Positions 60,601-64,000 of a stretch of 64,000 bases of DNA are shown here, one piece after another. Numbering within the stretch: the stretch's first letter is position 1; each line of letters opens with the position of its first letter. The notes under the pieces are model-generated. The model was given only the letters and a program-made list of their open reading frames with translations. It did not search any database and was not told the DNA's origin. The DNA comes from an uncultured bacterium (GTDB lineage Bacteria > Muiribacteriota > Ozemobacteria > Ozemobacterales > Ozemobacteraceae), in the NCBI GenBank assembly GCA_937949615.1, contig CALEDQ010000008.1, positions 1 to 64,000 of the forward strand, written 5' to 3'. The translations under genes and the position numbers were made by a program.

Positions 60601-60723
60601 ATAGTCATTTCAGAAAATACTCTGCAGCGCATCAACCGTCAGATCTTCGAAATCGAGCCTTATGGTACCCACCAGCTGAAGGGTATCGAAAAGCCGGTCA
60701 AGTCATTCAAAATCAAGTGGTAA
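57697..60723 (+). CDS. HEAT-repeat protein with C-terminal class III adenylate/guanylate cyclase
   Basis: 1008 residues. About 800 N-terminal residues are a HEAT solenoid with many 30-35-residue repeats (DPSWAIRRLTAEQL, DSNWPVRNAAANCL, DPSDDVQFWSRKAL), no signal peptide and no TM. A helical linker precedes the cyclase domain (about 840-1008): IMFTDVKGYTAF (first metal Asp), KKIGDAFLVVF (second Asp), GDPVNLASRLEGVA (transition-state Asn and Arg). All catalytic residues seem present, so activity (cAMP from ATP most likely) is expected. The HEAT part would dock the enzyme to a partner. Confidence 0.9.
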   Translation: MSRSPYELINSTDDALWREGLNALLIEHSADAARAIISLLSDKAWHKREAAAKTLREWGEDISSLLEVSLSEANVDQFYWILNILGHIGSEKSLACIRHVLTSKDSELRGYAVRAIAAQKKIENARALYQMLNDPNWAVRKLCFEQLLGFGTTILDDLRKIISTPAKIPNNSVIALFVKIGQDTVIPELQKFYDEGGFPLRFAIVSALGELGTTLAVDFLIHRLADPSWAIRRLTAEQLQKLGPKVFDRLTATFSKADSLIRYEIVRILVNLLGEKSMPLIQRLLSASDQEHRMLAIENLARLKSDEATMTLIGCLSDHDRIVSDYASDCLAVKPNLNLELLLRNLGTEDENLRFQIIKIIGSIGGLALNPIIRILESGNKQERLFLLGVLQKISPDQNLIDVLIKLLGDSNWPVRNAAANCLVNYGEASVSAIVRALNDPSDDVQFWSRKALLMIGPKAVITLKNILEDGTEPGLMPHIVSALLSMNHPDAVPAVTKFLENSDEFRIQSVFASVPDISSKDVVNTILNLLTHPDEKVARWLSQLLKKAENPNLRRTVFLGFSHSNETVRFYVSEAVASWKSLAEADIKVVARQLQVEKSMKNLRSIISCLARNPFPASVKAVEDFLQTCQPDMMLDLMLETAAHGRPEFLRMLDQLLNRRSEVITLADVDRVGKILGHVYHSNPEGLVQGLTSPSKAYRFCCIIALDSIEDRRIAFSIMETLMPNEEPDVMKRAVKTLARYFFHEDFRLKGAVTDFFLSLGKLITEPLCEHIETLENEIDRKALVDMIESVGGSVDPALLRPKGEAKVVLSDNHLDEVLEKRRQALEELEKYDQLIKVSHTLDLSIMFTDVKGYTAFSSKASLSEVMSMLKQHDEILKPVFEKYSGDALKKIGDAFLVVFENHNNAILAAIEIQRKLAAFNQTVPEERQLAIRIAVNSGSVIRTENDVLGDPVNLASRLEGVADAFEIVISENTLQRINRQIFEIEPYGTHQLKGIEKPVKSFKIKW

Positions 60724-60740
60724 GGCGCTGATGCGCTGAT

Positions 60741-60782
60741 AAAAAGCGGTCTGCTGCAAAAGCATGCAGCAGACCGCTTTTT
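60741..60782. terminator. Bidirectional terminator shared by the two HEAT-repeat genes
   Basis: A perfect 17-base stem (starting AAAAAGCGGTC) with an eight-base loop; A-run and T-run on both sides serve the cyclase gene and the convergent PilT gene. Confidence 0.92.
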
Positions 60783-60805
60783 ATTTTATCTGTTTCGGCT
60801 CAGAC

Positions 60806-63595
60806 TCAGCTTTTTGCGGTCGGGCCAGCCGGGCGTGGCGGCTGCGGTACCGGTTTTTCTGTTTTGCTGGCTTCAGAGGCAGGCAGACCATAAGCCTTGG
60901 CGCTGCCCTTGCCGATTCTTTCTTCGAGGCGCTTCTGAAAGTCTTTTTTATCTTCGGCGTGTTTAAGACCATCTTCATAAGTGATCTTTTTGCTGACCAC
61001 AAGATCTTCAAGACATTGATCCATGGTGATCATACCATCGCCGCGGCTGGTCTGCATAATCGACAGCAATTGATCGCTCTTGTCTTCTTTGATACAGCGG
61101 CGTACCGGCGTTGAGCCGATGAGAACCTCATAGGCAAGAACGCGGCCGGCCGACAGATAAGCCGGAACCAGGCGCTGGGAAACGATACCCCTGAGAGTAC
61201 CGGCAAGCTGCATTCTGATTGTCTGCTGGACATCACCGGGGAATGAACCGACGATACGGTGAATCGACTCGTAAGCATTGATCGTATGCAGGGTCGAAAA
61301 GACCAGGTGACCGGTTTCTGAGGCGGCAATGGCAAGACTCATCGTCTCAAGATCACGCATTTCGCCGACGAGAATAACGTCGGGATCTTCGCGCAGCGCA
61401 CTTCGCAGGGCGTTCGAGAACGAAAGAGTATTGGTACCGAGTTCGCGCTGACTGACGACGCTGCGCTTATGCGGGTGGACAAATTCGATCGGGTCTTCGA
61501 TGGTAATGATGTGATCGTAGCGCATGCGGTTGACATGGTCGATCATGGCCGCAAGAGTCGTCGACTTACCAGACCCGGTAGCGCCGGTGACAAGAATCAG
61601 ACCGGCTTTGTGGTTACAGATCTTTTCCATGATCGACTTGTCGATTGAGAGTTCTTCGAAAGTCGGAACCGTATTCGGAATAATACGGAAAACGCCGGCC
61701 ATCCCGTTTTTCTGCATGAAGACGTTAACACGGAAGCGGGCGCAGTCAGAAATTTCGTATGAAAAGTCGAGTTCCATGCGCTCGTTGAATTCGCGCTTCT
61801 GCGCGTCGTTCATGATCGAAAACAGCAAAAAACGGCTTTTTTCAGGGGTGATGGTCTCGAATGTGGTTCTGACGAGTTCGCCGTGTACCCTTATACTTGG
61901 TGGCAAACCGATAGAGATATGTAAGTCGGAGCCCTTTTCTTCGTGCAGGTAATAAAGAAGCTCTTTAAGATCGGTGATATTCTCTTTTGCAAATTTGCGG
62001 CGCAGCACGCGGGTTTCGACGTTCTCCGGCCGCAATGAATCGAGAGTAATTTTTTCGTTTTTGAGAACCGCGTCGAGCTGATCTTCGGACAGTTTTGAAA
62101 CGAGCGAGATCATGCGATCCTTGTCGACGTCGGATGAATTATCGAAAAGATTCAGAAACGATGTGACGCCGAAATAGTCGCGGCGTTTAAGGATTTCGCG
62201 CGACCACCAGGCAATATCAGCGCTGTTATCGAAGCAGGCCGAAACCAGTTCTTTCAAAAACGCCTTGCGTGGCTGACGCGCGAGATTTTCGACAATAGTA
62301 TGTCTGATCGACAGGTCTTTGTCATCGAGCTTGAGCAGCAGCAGCCCGGCGATCAGCTCGAATTTCTGCAGTTTTGAAATGGCTTCGATAGCACAGGTGC
62401 GCACCAGTGTGTTCTTGGAATTGTCGATCAAAAACAACAGCGGTCGCAGTGCTTCTTTTGAGCCGATTACCCCGAGAATCTTCAGAACCTGAATGATCAG
62501 ATCTTCATCTTCGGTATCGAGACAGGCGAGCAGCGGGTCAACCGCATGCACCCCAAGCTGAACGATAATACGGTGAGCGTAATCCTGAATGAAGATCGAT
62601 TCATCCTTGATAAACGGCAAAAGCTCGGTAATTACCGAAGGGTCGCGCACTTCGCCGAGGGCGGTCAACAGATAATATTTGGTATCCTGGGTCGGCTGGC
62701 CGAATTTTTCGTGAACCAGCTTGACGACTTCAAGGCCCAGCACTCTGCCGAGCAGATTCATCATGCTCAGTCTGGTGTCTTTGCTGGCAGTCGGAAAAAT
62801 CGCAAGAACGTGCGGTACCACTTCGCGGCCCCAGTTACTGAGCGCTTTGATCGATTCCTGTCTGACGACCATGGATTCGTCATCGAGAAGGCCAAGAAGC
62901 GTCTTGAGTGAGTTCTCATTTTTAACTTCACCCAGGCCGGCGCAGATGTATGGCTTGAAAACACCATTGCGGTCGGATTCGAGCATGCGCTGGAACAAAG
63001 TAAAGGCTTTTTCGCGCAGAATGAGAGGAATCAGCTTGATACATTCGTATTTCTGCTGGCTCGAGCAGCTTTGAAAATATTCCTGAATGATCTGATAAAT
63101 CGAATCGCCCTGCTCGATCAGAGCTCTTTTTGCCTGTTTTCTGACAATCCAGCTCGGGTCGCTGATTTTTTCGAGAAACGCGAGAATGACCTTTTTATCA
63201 GGGTTTTTTGAGAGAGCTTCAAGCGATATCTTGCGGATTTCGTCGTTTTCGCGGCTGTTGAGAATATCGAGCAGTTCTTCCTGGCGGATAAAGCCAAGTT
63301 CGATAAGAATAAAGAACGCCCAGAATCTGACGGTCATGTCAGAAGACAGTCGCAGGGCCGGCAGAACGTCTTTAAGAATAGTCGGGTAGTTTATGACTAT
63401 CTGAACAGCTTTTTTCTGAATGCTTTCAAACTTGCTGGCGAGAGCAATCGGCAGGGTTGTCGAGATAACCTTTTTCTGTTTTTCTGAATTCTGCGACTGC
63501 AGCAGCGATGCGAGCTTATCCAGGGCATGTTCGTTATCAAGAAAGTCGTGGCTTCTCAGTTTATCCTGTAGACTGAGCAGGATTTCCTCTATCAT
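60806..63595 (-). CDS. HEAT-repeat/PilT-type ATPase fusion
   Basis: 929 residues. Residues 1-530 are HEAT repeats (DPSWIVRKQAKRALIEQG; DDESMVVRQESIKALSNWG). Residues about 555-880 are a PilT-like secretion ATPase: GSDLHISIGLPPSIRVHGEL (PAS-like N-domain), Walker A GATGSGKSTT at about 668, Asp box DPDVILVGEMRD at about 735 and His box STLHTINAYE. PilT drives type IV pilus retraction. The tail is Pro-rich (PQPPRPAGP). A solenoid in front of PilT is unusual and suggests a dedicated adaptor. No TM segment. Confidence 0.9.
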   Translation of the reverse strand: MIEEILLSLQDKLRSHDFLDNEHALDKLASLLQSQNSEKQKKVISTTLPIALASKFESIQKKAVQIVINYPTILKDVLPALRLSSDMTVRFWAFFILIELGFIRQEELLDILNSRENDEIRKISLEALSKNPDKKVILAFLEKISDPSWIVRKQAKRALIEQGDSIYQIIQEYFQSCSSQQKYECIKLIPLILREKAFTLFQRMLESDRNGVFKPYICAGLGEVKNENSLKTLLGLLDDESMVVRQESIKALSNWGREVVPHVLAIFPTASKDTRLSMMNLLGRVLGLEVVKLVHEKFGQPTQDTKYYLLTALGEVRDPSVITELLPFIKDESIFIQDYAHRIIVQLGVHAVDPLLACLDTEDEDLIIQVLKILGVIGSKEALRPLLFLIDNSKNTLVRTCAIEAISKLQKFELIAGLLLLKLDDKDLSIRHTIVENLARQPRKAFLKELVSACFDNSADIAWWSREILKRRDYFGVTSFLNLFDNSSDVDKDRMISLVSKLSEDQLDAVLKNEKITLDSLRPENVETRVLRRKFAKENITDLKELLYYLHEEKGSDLHISIGLPPSIRVHGELVRTTFETITPEKSRFLLFSIMNDAQKREFNERMELDFSYEISDCARFRVNVFMQKNGMAGVFRIIPNTVPTFEELSIDKSIMEKICNHKAGLILVTGATGSGKSTTLAAMIDHVNRMRYDHIITIEDPIEFVHPHKRSVVSQRELGTNTLSFSNALRSALREDPDVILVGEMRDLETMSLAIAASETGHLVFSTLHTINAYESIHRIVGSFPGDVQQTIRMQLAGTLRGIVSQRLVPAYLSAGRVLAYEVLIGSTPVRRCIKEDKSDQLLSIMQTSRGDGMITMDQCLEDLVVSKKITYEDGLKHAEDKKDFQKRLEERIGKGSAKAYGLPASEASKTEKPVPQPPRPAGPTAKS

Positions 63596-63681
63596 AAACT
63601 GCGTTCCTTGGCTTCTTTAATGTGTGAGTCAAAACAGCTCAGAGAATTATATCAGTTATTCACCATGGATGGGGATTTTTT

Positions 63682-64000
63682 TTAAAAACTGCACACCGGC
63701 AGACCGGGTAATTTGAGCAGATGGCGGTTTCCGGTCAGAAACATGGCGGCACCGGCGGCAATAGAGCAGCAATAAGCCTGCAAAGACATTTCACCGGCCG
63801 AATGCGGCAGCTCAAGCGAGCGTTTAAGAGCGTCTTCATTGAATGGTGCGAGTTCAAAAACATTCTGCCCAAGAATGAATTCATGAATCCGGTTAAGTTG
63901 AGCATGACTACGACCGGCCCGGCGCAAAATCCAGAATGCCAGAGGAACGGCGAGAACCAGCCCTTCAGCTCTGCCGACCAGCGAAAAAATTTCGGCCGCA
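63682..64000 (-). CDS. PIN-domain protein, N-terminus beyond the window
   Basis: The frame is open to the window edge; 105 residues are visible. GEMSLQAYCCSIAAGAAMFLTGNRHLLKLPGLPV matches the C-terminal half of VapC-like PIN ribonucleases (helix with a buried acidic residue, then the AGA-x-x-FLTGNRHL and LPGLPV strand). ILRRAGRSHAQLNRIHEFIL is consistent with the middle helices. Catalytic N-terminal Asp is not visible. No antitoxin follows downstream within the window. Confidence 0.65.
   Translation of the reverse strand, partial: AAEIFSLVGRAEGLVLAVPLAFWILRRAGRSHAQLNRIHEFILGQNVFELAPFNEDALKRSLELPHSAGEMSLQAYCCSIAAGAAMFLTGNRHLLKLPGLPVCSF

Noticed and set aside
1..64000. CRISPR arrays, tRNA or rRNA genes, IS elements
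   Set aside because: No regularly spaced direct repeats with spacers, no cloverleaf-like sequence in any gap, no transposase or integrase coding region was seen. A tRNAscan and CRISPR finder run would settle this.

Overview
The window is about 64 kb of a moderately GC-rich bacterial chromosome with short gaps, many ATGA-type overlaps, strong Shine-Dalgarno sites and vegetative promoters close to TTGnnn-N17-TATAAT. The gene content suggests an anaerobic, amino-acid-fermenting heterotroph. It includes a butyryl-CoA module with a 3-aminobutyryl-CoA ammonia-lyase (lysine fermentation), the 2-amino-4-oxopentanoate thiolase pair OrtA/OrtB (ornithine fermentation), biosynthetic arginine decarboxylase, a NimA-like flavoprotein and redox-controlled Hsp33. 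HEAT-repeat fusions, secreted Ig/metalloprotease proteins and a PilT-type ATPase recall deep-branching phyla such as Candidatus Riflebacteria, but I cannot prove the taxonomy from sequence alone.

Layout. 0-9 kb: an HTH antidote fragment, membrane proteins, a CBM-esterase, a double GNAT protein, an SDR, a Uma2 nuclease, a J-domain protein, and methionine aminopeptidase followed by an acyl-carrier-protein look-alike. 9-20 kb: speA, glnS, a flavin/FAD oxidoreductase run, then a 0.95-kb non-coding region before hslO. That region holds, on the minus strand, what looks like a complete sigma-54-dependent small RNA gene: paired upstream palindromes, a -24/-12 promoter, about 213 nt of RNA and an intrinsic terminator. 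20-30 kb: NFACT-R protein, ExoIII, a von Willebrand protein, an ECF sigma/anti-sigma/TPR operon, a degenerate GGDEF protein and a large lipoprotein metalloprotease. 30-37 kb: ortAB and the oppositely oriented maoC-kal-acd-etfB-etfA operon with a strong promoter inside an inverted repeat. 37-46 kb: an AT-richer accessory island with a macrolide-phosphotransferase homologue, a NimA-like protein, a 1971-residue helicase-nuclease of likely anti-phage function and a HigB/HigA-peptidase toxin-antitoxin pair with a perfect operator palindrome. 46-57 kb: transport, a Sel1 protein, a GT-C glycosyltransferase and a nonulosonic-acid (legionaminic-like) run, followed by trmL. 57-64 kb: two convergent HEAT-repeat signalling or motor proteins (class III cyclase; PilT ATPase) sharing one bidirectional terminator, and a partial PIN-domain gene.

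How the parts fit. Lysine-derived 3-aminobutyryl-CoA would be deaminated to crotonyl-CoA, reduced by the acyl-CoA dehydrogenase with electrons passed through EtfAB, while OrtAB closes ornithine oxidation to acetyl-CoA and alanine. The upstream aminomutases and dehydrogenases of both routes are not in the window. The leg-like genes, GT-C enzyme and FemAB/GNAT-like protein point to surface glycan decoration. The cyclase and PilT proteins suggest cAMP-type signalling and retraction motors. The most novel-looking element is the sigma-54 RNA locus at 17.8-18.1 kb.
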